DNA from: Gnomoniopsis sp. IMI 355080
Lineage: Eukaryota; Ascomycota; Sordariomycetes; Diaporthales; Gnomoniaceae
Reading direction: 5' to 3'
DNA length: 64,000 nucleotides
Assembly (NCBI GenBank): GCA_027946555.1
Contig: JAPEVC010000005.1
Span: forward strand, 278,476-342,475
The position numbers were made by a program, and so were the translations under genes. Shown here piece after piece: positions 1 through 13,179 of the stretch (positions are counted from its first letter, which is position 1; the number at the start of each line of letters is the position of its first letter). Below the pieces are notes generated by a model. The model was not told the DNA's origin and made no database searches. It saw only the letters and a list, made by a program, of their open reading frames with translations.

Positions 1-926
1 GGACGCAGTGCCATTCGATTGTCGCTTTGCCGATTTAGCAATGGGCTCATCGTCGTCTGACGACTCCTCCTTCTTGACTGGCTTTTTGGGCGTGGGCTTC
101 TTGACCTTGGCGTCTTGTGCACGGGCGGCTTTGGCGTCCTTCTCTGCCTTCTTCTCGATCGCAGCCTTCTTCTGTGCAAGCTTCACCGTAAGAGGCATAT
201 CATCGTCGGACGAGTCGGCGGTAGGCAGAGATGTGTCCTTGATGGAAGGCGGCAGCTTCCTCTTTGCGATAGGCTCATCGTCACTATCATCGTCGCTTTC
301 TAACTTGGGAGCAGCCTTGTATCGTTTGGCCTGAATCCTGGAGTTAGATCGATATCGTGGGTAGACATGCCTAGGGGGCAGCCATGATTCAGCTGAGATA
401 AGAAGGGCTTTCACGTACCAGAGGGGCAGCGTCGTCACTATCTGACTCGTCCTTGTAGGAGACGTTGTTGCCGATGGAGCTTCGTGACTTCCTTTTTGCG
501 ATGCCGTTGGATTGGTCTATGTCCATTGACTCGGTGACCGGTCCGTGCCGAATGGAGATGCCGGGGGCGGAAGGCTGACCGTTCGAGGAGGGAATGCTGT
601 CGTCCATAGCCTTGTCCTCGGACTTGGTGATCTTGGAAGCTGAGACTGCAGGTGAGACAGATTAATGGGGACTCCAAGACAATGAATCTGACCTTGGACT
701 TGCGCGAAAGGAAAAGTTGACGTTTGAACGAAGCGGGAAAGAGGCGCGAGGGAGGCGCGCAAGGTGACACGTAAAGGAAAAGGGGTCCCATGGGATAGGA
801 AGCAGAGCTAAGGCACTCGAGGCTGACAGCTGAAGATGCGCCAGCACGAGCAGGTGAAGTGTGAGGAGACAGAGACTTACGGTGGTTGCCATTTGCCAAA
901 GGCATGTCGTCGTCTGAGGAAGACAT
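1..926 (-). CDS. TOP1: DNA topoisomerase I, N-terminal part (runs off the left edge)
   Basis: Relaxes supercoiled DNA in the nucleus by nicking one strand; only the charged N-terminal tail is in the window. Inferred exons are 926-881, 645-419 and 330 to beyond position 1, joined in frame with GTAAGT and GTACGT donors. About 201 residues are visible. The protein starts MSSSDDDMPLANG and carries repeated acidic-serine blocks (SDDDMPL, SDSDDAAPL, SDDEPIAKRK, SSDDDMPLT, SSDDDEPIA) between lysine-rich stretches such as KLAQKKAAIEKKAEK. That alternation, with an MDID segment and KRKSRSSIG near residue 65, resembles the disordered tail of filamentous-fungal TOP1. The catalytic core would lie left of position 1 and cannot be checked. 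Another nuclear protein with the same acidic/basic repeats remains possible. It is divergent from ATP3. Confidence 0.68.
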
Positions 927-2080
927 CTTTGCGGTTGGCCGGGATGCGAGATGTGGTACTGAACCAAGGCCTCGTTTCTGAAGAACTGAGGTTGCTTGTT
1001 GTTGTGAGCAGTCTCGGTCGTGTTTTCGGCGGGATTTCTAGACTTGCAGGGCGGCGACAAAGACCCGACCTTGGCCTGAGCGCAAGTCGAAGGGGGTGAA
1101 GTTGAACGGAAGACAAGGGAAGAAAGATCGGGATGCAAGCTCCTTGCAAAAGAGAAGGCAAAAGGAGCTGAATTTTTGCCGAGAAGGTGATTGGACCAGA
1201 AAACCGACGAGAGGCAGCAGAGGCAGATCGTCAGTGAGCGGGAAGGGTTGAGAAAAAAAACCAGGGCGAGGCCCGAAGGAATGGAGGCGGATGAAGAAGC
1301 AGAAACAATCAAGTGAGGCCCAGGCTAGCGTGCAGCTATTGTCAAGCGTCGAGGTGCCGCTGCAGTTGCTGCAGCAGATGCTAGGAGGTAATAATACTAC
1401 CAGGTACTCTGTACCTAGGTAGAGTACCTAGGTATGTACTATGGTAGGTGGGTGCTCTGCCTTCCTTGCCCTGCTGGTGCCGATCGGGAGTAACGAAGTA
1501 CAGCAAGTCAGAAAGTAGTCCGTAGAGCCTGCCGCTTGGCCGACCACAACTGAACCTTTCTCGGCTTTCCAGAACAAGTCTCCAGGGCCCCAGTTTGACT
1601 TTTTGAGTGGACACCGGAACTGCGGCGATTTTGATTCAGGGCGACAGGGAGCTGAGAACCCAGGTACAGTTACTACTGACTTACCTAAGTGGTAGTAGCC
1701 GGCAGCCAAGCGCCAGGCTGGACCTTCAACCCTGCATATGCCCGCCTCAGTGGAGCACTATGCCTTCTAGGGAGCCCAGTGAGCCGTGAGCCTGCCGGGG
1801 CCCTTGGGTAGACACTTCTTAGTAATGACCAACTCACCCCACCCCTCTGCCGTCCGCGTAGTTGCAATCCACGTGACTCTCAAGGAAGAATCCGGGAAGA
1901 GAGCCGTTGCTTGCCTCGACAGAGAGAGATTGAGTCTATCGATTGAACCTAGCTCCGAAGCAACAAACCTTCGTCTCTCCCAATTGATCCCACCTTTAGA
2001 TCAATTGGCCCCCGATTGTTCCTGCTCATTCGAGCCCCTGTTGGCAGAGCAGTCTTTTCCTCCCGAACAACACTGCAAAG
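927..2080. other. Divergent TOP1/ATP3 intergenic region
   Basis: 1.15 kb between the two start codons. No convincing gene: the open frames here overlap in several phases and resemble no family. It holds two ACCTAGGT palindromes at 1413-1420 and 1427-1434 inside a TACC/GGTA-rich patch (about 1388-1450). Confidence 0.6.
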
Positions 2081-3316
2081 ATGCTGTCCAGAGCTGCGCG
2101 TCCGGCTCTGCGAGCTGCGGCAACAATTCCCTCTCGGTAGGTCATGGCCCGCTGCGCTCGACGTCACTCCCCTCCCCGGACTTTGCCTACGGATGAGCTG
2201 GACTAGACTTGGATGGGATCATGATGAGACAAGAGCAAAAGAGCAAGGAGGATAGGAAGGGAAAAGCGAATGTCCCTCAACAAGCGCGCCGGCTAACCCA
2301 GACACATTTCCGCCAACAGCGCCGTCCCTTCCTCCGCCGCCGGCTATGCCACCCTCCGTGAGATCGAGACCCGCCTCAAGTCCATCCGCAACATTGAGAA
2401 GATCACAAAGACCATGAAGATTGTCGCCTCGACCAAGTTGACCCGTGCCCAGCGCGCCATGACCAACTCCAAGGTCTACGGCGCCACCTCCAACGAGGTC
2501 TTCACCCAGGCCGAGACTAAGGCCCTCGAGGGCGCCGACAAGAAGACCCTGCTGGTTGTCTGCTCATCCGACAAGGGCCTCTGCGGTGGTATCCACTCCG
2601 GTCTGTCTCGTTACATTCGCCGTCTCTATGCCGAGAAGCCCGACGCCTACGACCTGGTCATCATCGGCGAGAAGTGCAAGGCCCAGCTGTCGCGTACTGC
2701 TGCCAAGGACATCCGCCTGACCTTCGCCGGCGCAGGCAGGGCCATTCCCACCTTCACCGAGGCCTCCGCTATCGCCGACCAGATCGTCTCTTTGCCTCAC
2801 GAGTACGCCGAGGTCAAGGTCGTCTACAACCGCTTCGTCAACGCCTCAGCATACGAGGCTGATACCATCGACGCCTTTTCTGAGGAGGCCATCCAGGCTT
2901 CGCGTGAGTGTTTCGAGCTCTGGGGGTTTTCAACTTTCAGAATATAGCGACCTAGATTGGCTGACTTGGTCTCACAGAAAACTTCTCTGCTTTCGAGGTT
3001 GACGAGGAGCTCCTGCCCAATCTCCGGGAATACTCTCTTGCCAACGCTATCTACTGGGGTCTGGCCGAGGGTCACGCTTGCGAGCAGTCTGCCCGCCGAA
3101 ATGCCATGGATGTGAGTGGGAACGAAACTTGAAAATTTGAATCCATAATATGCTGTGATGAACCAAATGTTGACCCAAATTTCACAGAACGCCTCCAAGA
3201 ACGCTGGAGAGATGATTGGCAAGTACCAGATTCTCTACAACCGAACTCGTCAAGCCGTCATTACTGGCGAGCTGGTCGAGATTATCACCGGTGCCACTGC
3301 ATCCGCCGACATGTAG
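2081..3316 (+). CDS. ATP3: Mitochondrial F1F0 ATP synthase gamma subunit
   Basis: Central rotor stalk of mitochondrial ATP synthase, coupling proton flow through Fo to catalysis in F1. Exons 2081-2136, 2320-2903, 2978-3111 and 3188-3316 give about 300 residues, normal for the family. The N-terminus MLSRAARPALRAAA is arginine/alanine-rich and free of acidic residues, as expected for a matrix targeting peptide. Next come the family signature YATLREIETRLKSIRNIEKITKTM, split here as YATLREIETRLK and SIRNIEKITKTM, then SSDKGLCGGIHS, and at the C-terminus NRTRQAVITGELVEIITGA. The first intron falls just after the presequence. All three introns have GTAGGT/GTGAGT donors and CAG acceptors. The codons are strongly C-ending, consistent with high expression. 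Confidence 0.95.
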
Positions 3317-4107
3317 ATAGACTATGCGTGAAGGGCAGGTGACAGACAGAGGAGAGGGGGGGGGGTTTGAATGGTTGCAAGAGAAGCATGAGAATCAAGC
3401 CGAATTTTCCCTTTGTTTACCACATATCAAGGGCTTCATGTTTGCCTGTGTACCAAGAGCAGTAGAATCAATGCTGAACTTTGACTGTTGAGCGCTGCAT
3501 ATGTGCAAGTACGGTTTCAGCTTTACTATAAGTAGGTCCTTTCAATCTTTCGGTGGAGCATCTGTAAACCGATTCTCATTAAATTGAACTTCCGTCATCG
3601 ATGTATCACGAGGCCGCGTCTTCCAATCCAAACGTTGATGACTTCGCCTGGTAAAGCGGGAAATTGTGTCCCTAACCTAAGTGACGACGTTGTGTTGGCT
3701 CAAGCTTCGTCGGGGTTGGGATGTATCAGCGTTTTAATATTGAACAGGACGATTCCGTTGTGCAGTGAATCGTCGTGATACTTAGAAGCCATTCGGCTGC
3801 TATGTTCATTTCTCTAGAAAGTCATCACTCCTTACAATGCGTTGTAAACCAAGGTATCATATTAACAGGCGTATGACCACCTAAGCGTGTACATGCTGGT
3901 CTACGAAAGTAGACTTTGCCTAGTACTGCGATTGAGAAAGCGCCGAAAGCAAGCCCACGCGCTCTCTTCTTCCCAAACAAGGATCAAAACCACCAAAAAC
4001 ACCAAATTCATGCTCTGTATATGCTACCTCCACCATCCGCCCGACCTATAATGCGCCGTTTGTGTGTACAAGAATCGCCGAGTGAAAAACAGGCGAGGCC
4101 GACTTGT
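3317..4107. other. Convergent spacer, ATP3 and LSD1-like 3' ends
   Basis: 791 bp between two stop codons. It contains a G-run near 3357-3366 and AT-rich 3' UTR-like sequence. I see no gene. Confidence 0.6.
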
Positions 4108-7100
4108 TCAGTCCATATCAACATCACTGTCCGCCTCACGATAACTCTCCACTATCCTCTTTGCTCGCCTCGCACCATTCCACTCATTACTGGCCCCAGC
4201 CAGCTCTTCCGCTCCTGGTATGCTGGGGTGCTCCTTCATGTACCGCTCCCTCAATGCCGCGGCTTCTTTTTCCCATATTGCCGCCGCCTCGGTCCATTGT
4301 GCAAGGGCCTTCGCAAAAGCGCGCTTCTGCTCCTCGGCTGCGTCCTCGAATGGCTTGCGCACCTCGGGGCTCGCCTCCTTCCACATCTTGCTAGTCATGG
4401 TGCGCACCTCATTGGGACTTGGCTTGCCCTTGCCCGCGCGGCGGCCCTCCTCGCACTTTTTGCGTCCGACTTCGTAGTTGGCCTTATTAAAAATGATATA
4501 GGGATTCCCAGCGACCTTGGCGGGTTTGAGAGGGTAAGCGCCGATGGCTGCGAATATATGTTCTGTGATCTCCATTTCGTAAGCCTCGAGGCGTGCTTGA
4601 GCAGGATCCTTGTGCTCTTCTTGGGCTTTGCGCTTGAGTGAGGCTGAAGTTTCACGAGGAAGTACGAGTGGCGTGGGGATATCGATAGGACCTAACATTG
4701 CGTCGAGTACGTCGGAAGCAGCGCGCAGACCAGAGAGGTAGGCACCATGGACAGTGGCTGGGTGAGTGACGATTGTGTGTTCGCCTGCGAAGTAGAGGTT
4801 ACCGATAGTGCGGGCCATGAGCTGGTAGTCTTCGGGTTGCATGTTGACACCCGCATTGGAGTAGCTGCCTCGGGCGAAGCGGTCGGACTCCCACCTGGTG
4901 ACAATGGCCTCAAGGGGCTGGGTTACGCGAGCCCCGTAACGCATACGGAGAACCTCGGTTGCTTCAGCGATGAGCTCGTCATTGGGTGTGATCTCAGTAT
5001 CGTAGGCTGCGTCGCCAGCCATCAGCGCCAGTAAGCAAGGCATGCCGGTGGTGTTGGTGACGCTGAACCATTGGAAAAATCGTCCACGACGAGAAGCATA
5101 ATCCTTCTGGTTTAAGCTCGAACGATTTGTAGGTGTTTGCAACATGCCAAAGATGTCTCGATCCTTGTCCCAGAATGCCTCCTTGTAGACAAGTATAACT
5201 TTATTTAAAACACCAAACCCGAGACGCTCAATCGCATGCGTCTTCCACGAGGGTAGCGGAGGCTGAAACTCGACGTTACCGTGCTTCAATACACCCAACG
5301 GAATAGTGTTGACAACATAATCGGCGTCGACTGATTTTCCATCCTCAAGGGTGATTCGCGCTTGTCTGGATGATCCATCATGGGCATATTCAATGCGCTT
5401 CACAGCCGCCTTGTGTTGTATATCGAGCGGTGCAGGGAGCGTGGCAAGGCCTCTCGCTACGCTTTGATAACCGCCGACCACCATTGTATGCCTGCCATCC
5501 CATTCGTTACCAACGTCGACGTCCCAGCCCCTGGAGCTGAGTCTGTTGAGGTTTGTCGCATTACTGTACTCCAGATTGGCAATGTGCCAATTGAAAAGCC
5601 TGAAGTCCTGCGCATTCAGGTCAAGAATGTCTTTGTGCTGCATTAAAGCATTGTCGAGAACAGAACCCAATGTGGAATCTGGTTGATTGACAGCAGGATC
5701 CAAATCAATATCTTTCGCGTCGCTGACCCCTGCCTTCAATGTCCAGCCAATTTGTTTTGCCTTGAATGCAGCCTTGGTGGACCCAGCGGTGCCTGGCTCA
5801 GTGTGGACTTTCCCAGTCATACGATTCGTAGAAACAGGGACCAGGTCAACTTGTGGAGCGATATTCTGTTCCGAGACAGGATGTGCGTGTGGTTGAGCGG
5901 CCGCGGTTTCCTCAACGAGTGCAATAGTCTTGTGACCCTCTGCCGAGCTGTCTCGGCCCTCGTCCATGAGATCATGGTTTCCCTCGATGAGCTTCGTTGG
6001 TTGTGTCTTGAACTTGTATTCGCTCACACGTTCCAAGCATGCATTGTAAAGTTGCTCCACCAGTGTGTCTCGTTGGAGGTCAACGTTTGTGCCATTGCTG
6101 TCGTGGAGTGACATGTCTGCCAGAAGACAGTGATATGGCAGGCCAAGCTGTCCTCTCACCAGTATGTTCAGAGGATTGCCCCGTTCGAAACCGGTGATGA
6201 TCATACCACCCATTTCTGCCGTAAACCTTCTACCGCGCATGACCCCAGGTGCAGTAGCTGGTAACGTCTCAAAGGCACGTGAGTACACTCGACCGCCGAC
6301 TCGATTTCGTCCCTCGAGCACAACCACGCGTGGAGGCTCCTCACCCATCTCTCGGAAGCGCTTGGAGTATTGCTTGAAAAGCCCTTCTAACTGTCTCGCA
6401 CATCCCAGGCCGGAGAATCCGGCACCAATCACCACGACTGTCTTTGACTTCTGTGGCTGAGTATGATTGGCCTGGCTCCTGGACTGTCGGATTTCTACAC
6501 AGCCATAATTGATGTACCCACGGCGCACGAGCCAATCAAAGCAAACATTGGCCACGTCGAACCAACGAGTGTCTTTGGCGCAGCCAATGGCTTCCTCCCG
6601 CGTGACGGCGATCTGTGGATTTCTCACCCAGAGCCTGAGAATACCGTTCCGAATGTTTAAGTATGTTGTAACCTGCCCATGGCTGATGTGAGATCGAAAC
6701 ATTGAATACTCCTCTTGATGCAAGGCGTATGGGTTCAACCTTGAGTTTTCGCCTGCCTCAATGCATTCCATCGCATACTCTTGTGGCGTGAGGTCTGCTG
6801 GGATTGACACCTTTGGTCTCACGTTAAACTGCAATCTAGGGGCCGCCGATCGCACTTGGAACGTCGAACTGGGAGTGGAGTGACCCAGTAACTCCCTTGG
6901 GCTGTCTGCATCGAATGGAGTTGTCGCTTTGCTAGAGACGGAGGGTGGTTTCGAAGACAGCCCAGAGAGGTCTGTCAGAGCTGATAATGATGACGAAGAA
7001 GCAAAAGAAGTTCGCGATTCTCCAACGATTTGTTTCAAAGTGGAGTTCGTAGGAGTCTGGTGAGAGATAGTCGCATAGCTGGCTGGGTTGAAAGGGGATG

Positions 7101-9041
7101 GTGCTAATTCGAAATGAGGTTGGGTTCCTGTTGACCCGTCACCAGGCTTCGTACCAAGAGCAGATGATACAGTCGTCTTTGCTTTAGTGATGTTGTTACT
7201 AGTGCTGGCTTCGGCCATTGCTACGTTAGTCAATAGCGTGTCGGCGGTCTTGGTACCTGCTTCGGCAGCGTCCTCGAATGCCTGCTCAACATCTTCGGTG
7301 CTCATGAGGCCAAATGAACTTGGCTGGGTCTCTGATGGGACGGGCGATGGAATATTCTCTATTGAAGGCGTGGTACTCGGATCGTTGACTTGCCGGAGCT
7401 TCAGAGCGAGGGCGTTGTCCTTTATGTCGAGCATCATATCTCCTCCGGAAGGTGCCAGCTCGTGCAGTTCTGTGTCCATTGGATCGGACTGCTCTGCTGG
7501 TGATCGAGCTGCATCGTCTCCTAACGATATTCCATCGGATGTAGAACCGGGGTCCGGCGATGATTGGTCCGGACAAGGTCTGAAGCTTGGGGCGAGACTG
7601 GACGTCAACCTGAGCTCTGGCTGTACCGGACGCGACTTTTCTAGTAATGAGTCTTGAGTAGCGCTGACTTGTTCTCCGAGGCCAATAGTATTGTCGCCGA
7701 CAGCCCCAGGGTTGGTGGAGGTTTTATAGCTCAGGTTAACCTCCATGTCATCTTCGAATACCGAGCGCCCGTCCAATTGATGATCCTCTTTTGTATCTTC
7801 TGTTTTCACGTGGTCTTCCATCACCGGACTGATCATCATAGTTTGAGATATGGTAGACTCGGGTCCAGCGGGCGAAAAGCCACCAAGGGTCGCTTTCACC
7901 GCTGAAAGGTTTTGAATTTCTGTTATCGGTGCGGTAAATTCCGAAGCTGGTGAAATCCGAGCAACGTCTATTTCGATTTTTGGCTGGGGGGCTTGCTGCT
8001 CAAAGGACTCTGCTTTCGCCGGAATGGTGTCCGGCATGTCTGAATCTGTCTCAGTTGGTAACGATCTCGCGACTGCAGTGTCTGCCTGTGCTGTGTTTTG
8101 AGCGGCTGGGGCTGGCATGGCCATTCTCGCGGATAAGACCTGAGGCGCATCATCTTGGATACTAGGTTGGGGTGCCTGTTTTTCATTCGTTTCTGCTTCT
8201 ACTGGGTTGGATGAGTCTGGCTCGGCGGGTACCGATTCTTCTTGAGCTGGCTCTGTTGTCGCCTCGTCTTCCGAATTTTGGTGCAGCGAGACTTCTAAAT
8301 TTGGAGACTCCACCAGCGCCCGATCGACATACGACTGAGTCTCTCGCTCCTCGACTTCTTCTTCGACTGCTGGTGGCTCTATTGATGATGGCAGCGGGGT
8401 CTCCTCTGCAGCGAAGCCTTTGGTTGTGGGGGCCCCCTCAACGACAGTTCCAAAAGCCTCAGGCTCCACCGACGTTGATTTAAGCAGTGGCAGTTTAGAA
8501 GTCGGCTCTTTCGCATTGGATATATCCGGAAGTTCAGACTCAAGAAAAGTTTCAGGTGCTTGGACCCCGGACCTGGATAGGGCTCTGTCAGAATATCAGT
8601 ATAGGAGGAAATGCAACGCTTGAGATAAAGACTTGACGTGAGAGAAGCATGAATGCTCATATTCAGGACTCACCCAGTCGGAGGCCCAGCTCGGTCCAAC
8701 ACCTCAGTCTCGTCCTCACTCATATCCACGTCCAAGTCGTCTAGCCCGTTAGTGCTGACAATAATTTCGGCAAGGATCTCCTCGCGTGGCGACGGCTGAC
8801 GAGGTGAGGATGGCGGTGGTTTTCGTTTAGCAGTAGCAGCAACTCTGCCACCACTGTGTAGTGTTGTATTGTGTGTCCTGTGCGCAGACCCGGGGCGAGT
8901 TATCGAAGAAGAAGAAGAAGAAGATGCCAAGGGGCTCTTATGGTTCGTAGGTGAGGAGCCGCTGGGTGTGGCGGTACTCCTCGTGGTTCTCTTTCCGCTG
9001 CTATTCTGTCCAGATCGAGTTGCTCGCGAATTCGTTCCCAT
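4108..9041 (-). CDS. LSD1-type lysine-specific histone demethylase (SWIRM, amine oxidase, HMG box)
   Basis: FAD-dependent amine oxidase expected to demethylate histone lysines in the nucleus. Two exons, 9041-8674 and 8584-4108 (donor GTGAGT, acceptor CAG), give about 1614 residues. I chose the start MGTNSRATRSG; an in-frame ATG at 9131 would add 30 hydrophobic residues and seems unlikely. Residues 1 to about 700 are low complexity, rich in Glu, Pro and Ser. A SWIRM domain follows (about 705-820, with ECIEAGENSRLNPYALH), then the dinucleotide fold VVVIGAGFSGLGCARQ near 836, the conserved lysine in GFGVLNKV, and the FAD-site segment GNLYFAGEHT near 1382. An HMG box ends the protein (about 1481-1574, NPYIIFNKANYE). 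The Tower hairpin of animal LSD1 is not recognisable; a low-complexity insert sits there. Length and the HMG tail fit fungal LSD1 homologues. Confidence 0.9.
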
Positions 9042-10115
9042 TATGATAATACCGGAAGTTGCAAAAAATAAAACGGCGATATTACAGGGGATGGTCAGGT
9101 AAGTGGGTGTGTATGCCTGATATCGGACCACAGCAGCCGGGGGTCGTCTTCGATGGTGTGATATCGGCCGTGAGAATACAAGACTGAGGCACGGCGAGAT
9201 TGTAGAGGTCGAAAAGACGAAGTCGCTCTGTTATAATTCGATATCGGAGCCGCCCATGTCCTCATCAATTCACCGATCGGCCTCTACCAAGCCGAAGCCC
9301 AAGCCCTTCCCGTATTTGATACCGGACGCAAGTGTGTGTGTGTATGTGCGTTGAGGGTGGGGTTCTCATGCTACGGGGCGGTGCAGCCTCATTTCCTCTA
9401 TGGAAATGTGCTCAACGGGCTAAATAAAACACATTAGTAAAGAAAGACACGGGTCAAGGCCTTGTGTAGTGGCCGATATCAGAGGGTTAACTCAAGCTCT
9501 TCTGAAGATGATCGTGGGACTGAAGCATTGAGCAGTGTGGCGCTAGGAACATGGGGTGTCGTTGCCGTACCTGCTGGTTCTGATTTTCGGAATTGGCCGG
9601 ACCTCAGGGAAACCTCGATTGATGAGGATGGGCTGCAGGCCAACGCCTATCAAGATGAACATGGGAATTAACAAGAAGTGCAATACACAGCGGATCGCTG
9701 TTGATTGAGTGGTGCCAGCTACAATGGCGAAGGACTGGCATGAATTGCCTGGTGAGGGCTAGATCGCGCTCCAATAGGAACAAGCAGCAGAGATCATTTT
9801 ATGCGGGGAGTTGAATCTAAGGGGGCAGGCGACCCCTCCGGCCGCTCTAAAACCGGGATAGGATGATTCAAGACACCACCTGAAGCAAGACCGCATCCCA
9901 CTATCCAGCCGACTGCTCAAAATATTGTCTTTTTGAAGTACACTTTCTTCTGGCCTGACATTGTCAAGACTCTCTTGTGGCAAAGTTTCCTGTCGTGGGC
10001 CTCGCCTTAAATGCTACTCGTTCACAACTCCTCCAAACGCCACGCCGGTTGCTAGTATCATCAATATTTGTCCTGAGTCAACATAACCAATCCTCACCAA
10101 GCAGTCCGTCGCTGC
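9042..10115. other. Intergenic, LSD1-like promoter side
   Basis: 1.07 kb between the LSD1-like start and the VPS33 stop, both minus. It includes a short TG-rich tract near 9331-9349. No gene recognised; the short open frames show no family resemblance. Confidence 0.55.
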
Positions 10116-12440
10116 TCAAGCTTCGGTCGGTCGAGTTGCCGCGGCCGCCTTTCCAAACGAACCCTTCTCAATCGCTGTCGTCATCATCTTGTTTCCGCTT
10201 ATAATCGAGGTCGTGCAGATAACGATATTCCGTCGGGCTGCGAGCACATATAAAGTTAGTCACGAGAATTTTCGCTCAAGGTGGGTCAAAATGGGAGTAA
10301 GCGGCGTTGAACAAATGTGGGAGGTTGCACAACAGACCTTCTTCCTGTTTTGCAATGAACCGCAGCGCTGCGATTTCTGTAAATGTTACTCCACCCACAA
10401 ACACTACAAATACTGTCTTTTTCTGTCCATTCCCAGATAACAATGCCCGGGCCTTGACAGCCTTGTCTTCTCCCTTTTGCAGCTCGTCAAATATCTGGCC
10501 ACGGGCATGTTTCACAGCCTCCTCGAAGCCTCTCCAGCCGTGACTCCCGGAGTTCGGGCCACCAACGCCTGAGCCGGTGCCTTTGATCATTGAGAGCAAA
10601 TATTGTTTCTGTAATACGCACTGCACGAGTCGTATCGACAATGGTGCATATCCGCTATACACGTAGGCGATATCGTTAGGATTGTGCTCGTTAACTTCGT
10701 CCACGATGAGTCGCAATTGCTTCCGCAGAGTGGTGTAGTTGGTTTTGTTGCCTGTTGCTCCGGATGAGCCCGTCATTGGAATCATAGATGCCATTGGCGA
10801 TGACCTGGGTAGAAACAGCTGCAGCCTTTCCAGGTTGTGTAGGGTCAGAAGGTGCTGGTATCCATAGCCTTGGAGGATGAGGCGACGGAATTGGTCAAAT
10901 TCTTTGGTTTTGATGCCCCCGGATATGCAAGAGTATATACAAAGCAGTCGCAGAACATCCGGTAAGGGTGTGTCTCGCGCTATCAACTCTTCGATTGAGT
11001 CGAATTGGGATGAAGGATCAGCGCCCGCGGCAAGGTTCTGCTGCACTTCGAGTATCTTGCTGAATTGTTCGGTCCGGGTGTACTTGATAATCTCTTCCAC
11101 CAGATTCGTGTGTATTTTCAGATTTGCTTGTTCAGCTTGGTAACCCGGCAGCTTTTGCACGAAGTCGCTCAATTCAGCTGTTGTTTTCGCGTGTCGACTG
11201 TCCAGGTCAGTCTTCAGGCGACGGGCGACCTTGTTGAGCAGGTTTCCAACAATGGCAAAATTCGTGTCTCGCACTTGGTCAAACATCTTGTCTGACGAAT
11301 CGAGTTGAACCTTGCGTTTTCGCGACTGGTTGCTAGAAGCGGGTGCGGCTGCTGCGCTCTGGCCTCCTTGGGCCGGTCCGCCTACGATAGCTGAGTCGAC
11401 TTCTGTCTGGTTGTTCTGGATACCGAAGACCTCATCTATCAAGCCTTCATAAGTCAGTTGTGTAAGAAGAGGTGTGACCATGTCGACCTCTCGGTCAATG
11501 ATGATGACGGTCTCTGTTGTCGTGCTTGGTGTGAGGCCAATCTGGTCCGATTCGCTACCAGCTTCACCAGCGAGGAGCTCCTGGCGCATACGAGAAAGCA
11601 ATTCGGCGACCCTCTTGGCATTGTCGCCCTTGCCTGTTATACGAGGAAACAGGCCATGTTTTTGTTGGATGCCCATCAGTGCTTGGGCGAGCAGAAAAGT
11701 GGGCGTTGGGTCTTTCGATAGGTACAAGTCCTGAAAGGTATCGTCAAGTTCCAAGGACAGAACATCGCGTTCTAGAGGGAAAAAATAGAGTGGAAGTTCC
11801 GAAATGTTGACATCGCCGAGAACACCGGCCTCTTCGAGGATTTTGTCGGACACAACGGCGCGGCGTGGCACCCAGAATATGTGGAATTCATGGCCGATTT
11901 GGCTCTCGCGCTGCAAGCGTCTTATCTGATCTAGAGGACATCAGTACTCGTGATGAGAGAACCGCTGCGTATCGAACGTCGCAAGTCTCGTTCCATTCTG
12001 AGTGATGACGGGGTCGGCTCAACCGAAATCGACTATCCGTCACCACAGCATCCGTGTTCATTTGAGGTGTTCGCTCACCTGCGATGGACTGAGCATGGCG
12101 GGCACACTCCCCACGAGCAATGAAGACGACATTGCGCTGTGTGGTTCCAATGTTGTTGCTTTCCAAGAAGAAGAACTTATCAACACCGTAGTCCTGAAGG
12201 GTAGAGACTTTGACTATAGTTCCGATTGGGCCGGCGAGGCTTTGCTCAATGACAAGATTCTTTTTGCCCTGGACCTACACAGACAGAGCCCGCCGAGTCA
12301 ATGGAGCTGGCCCATAAGCTTGCATTGCCATCACAATGGTCTGCACAGGAACACTGACTTACTACCGAGAGGAGGTAGAGCAGATCTTTTCGGGCTTTGT
12401 CCCTGATCTGCTCTGTGTCAAAGCCAGCCGGAGGAGCCAT
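10116..12440 (-). CDS. VPS33: Vacuolar sorting protein 33 (Sec1/Munc18 family)
   Basis: SM-family subunit of the HOPS and CORVET tethering complexes, which chaperones SNARE assembly in endosome-vacuole fusion. Exons 12440-12363, 12274-12079, 11930-10338 and 10237-10116 give about 662 residues. Sec1-family landmarks are visible: GKKNLVIEQSLAGP, the strand YGVDKFFFLE, ETVIIIDREVDMVTPLLTQL, LTYEGLIDEVFG, and near the C-terminus VTFTEIAALRFIAKQEE followed by NIVICTTSIISGNKMM. The last piece is reached only if an intron with a weak GTCTGT donor (10337-10238) is removed; without it the frame ends early in unrelated residues. The first donor was set at 12362 because it keeps the usual spacing before GKKNL; using the preceding GT would drop one residue. 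Confidence 0.93.
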
Positions 12441-13179
12441 GGTGGGCTCTCCATGGAGTGTAAGTGACGTAAGTTCAAGTTGAAGATGTAAGACGCGTCT
12501 CTACGGGCGTGGATAGTTGAACTCAATCCATGTTTGGTGGCATTTCTGCCCCGCAATCCGACCTCTTGCCTGCCGGTTTTTCGAGCCCTTCTTCATACCA
12601 AAATCAACAACGTTCGAAATAGGACATTTACACAAAAGGAATTCCAGTAAAGAGATTTCAAATGTTCTTCGAAGACAGGAAGAAGGGGCAGTTTCACGTG
12701 TTAGGTGAATTAATAATCGATCCTGGCTGCTTTAAAGATCGGTCGCCCTCGATACTTCACAATCGAGTACACATGCTGGTCCAGACCAGCACATGTCAGG
12801 ACGGTATACGGACGTACTTCACCTGGCAAAACCGTCTTCTCTTGTGCGGAGCTTAATTGTATATTCACTTCAAAATTTGGGGTATACATAATAGCCTTCT
12901 CTGAGACGGCACACCCCCAATGTCGCTGGTAGTAACAAATTTACATGTATGCGTGAGTCCTTGTGCTCGAGAGTCCCCTATGTCTTTGCGACCCCCAGGA
13001 CGAGAGCAAAAGCGCCCTGGGTCTAGCTCGATACCGGACTCCGTATCAGAAGCCCTCTTCAAATGCATATATACCCGTCTCCCGATATCGCTATTGCTTT
13101 CCCACTCCAACTCCAGACGCCTTCTGTGGATACAAGATATTGAAAGAAGCCACCTGACTGGCTGCAGCCCCTTGGGCTG
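12441..13179. other. Spacer between VPS33 start and UBE2W-like stop
   Basis: 739 bp holding the VPS33 promoter side and the 3' end of the next minus-strand gene. No coding potential recognised. Confidence 0.55.
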
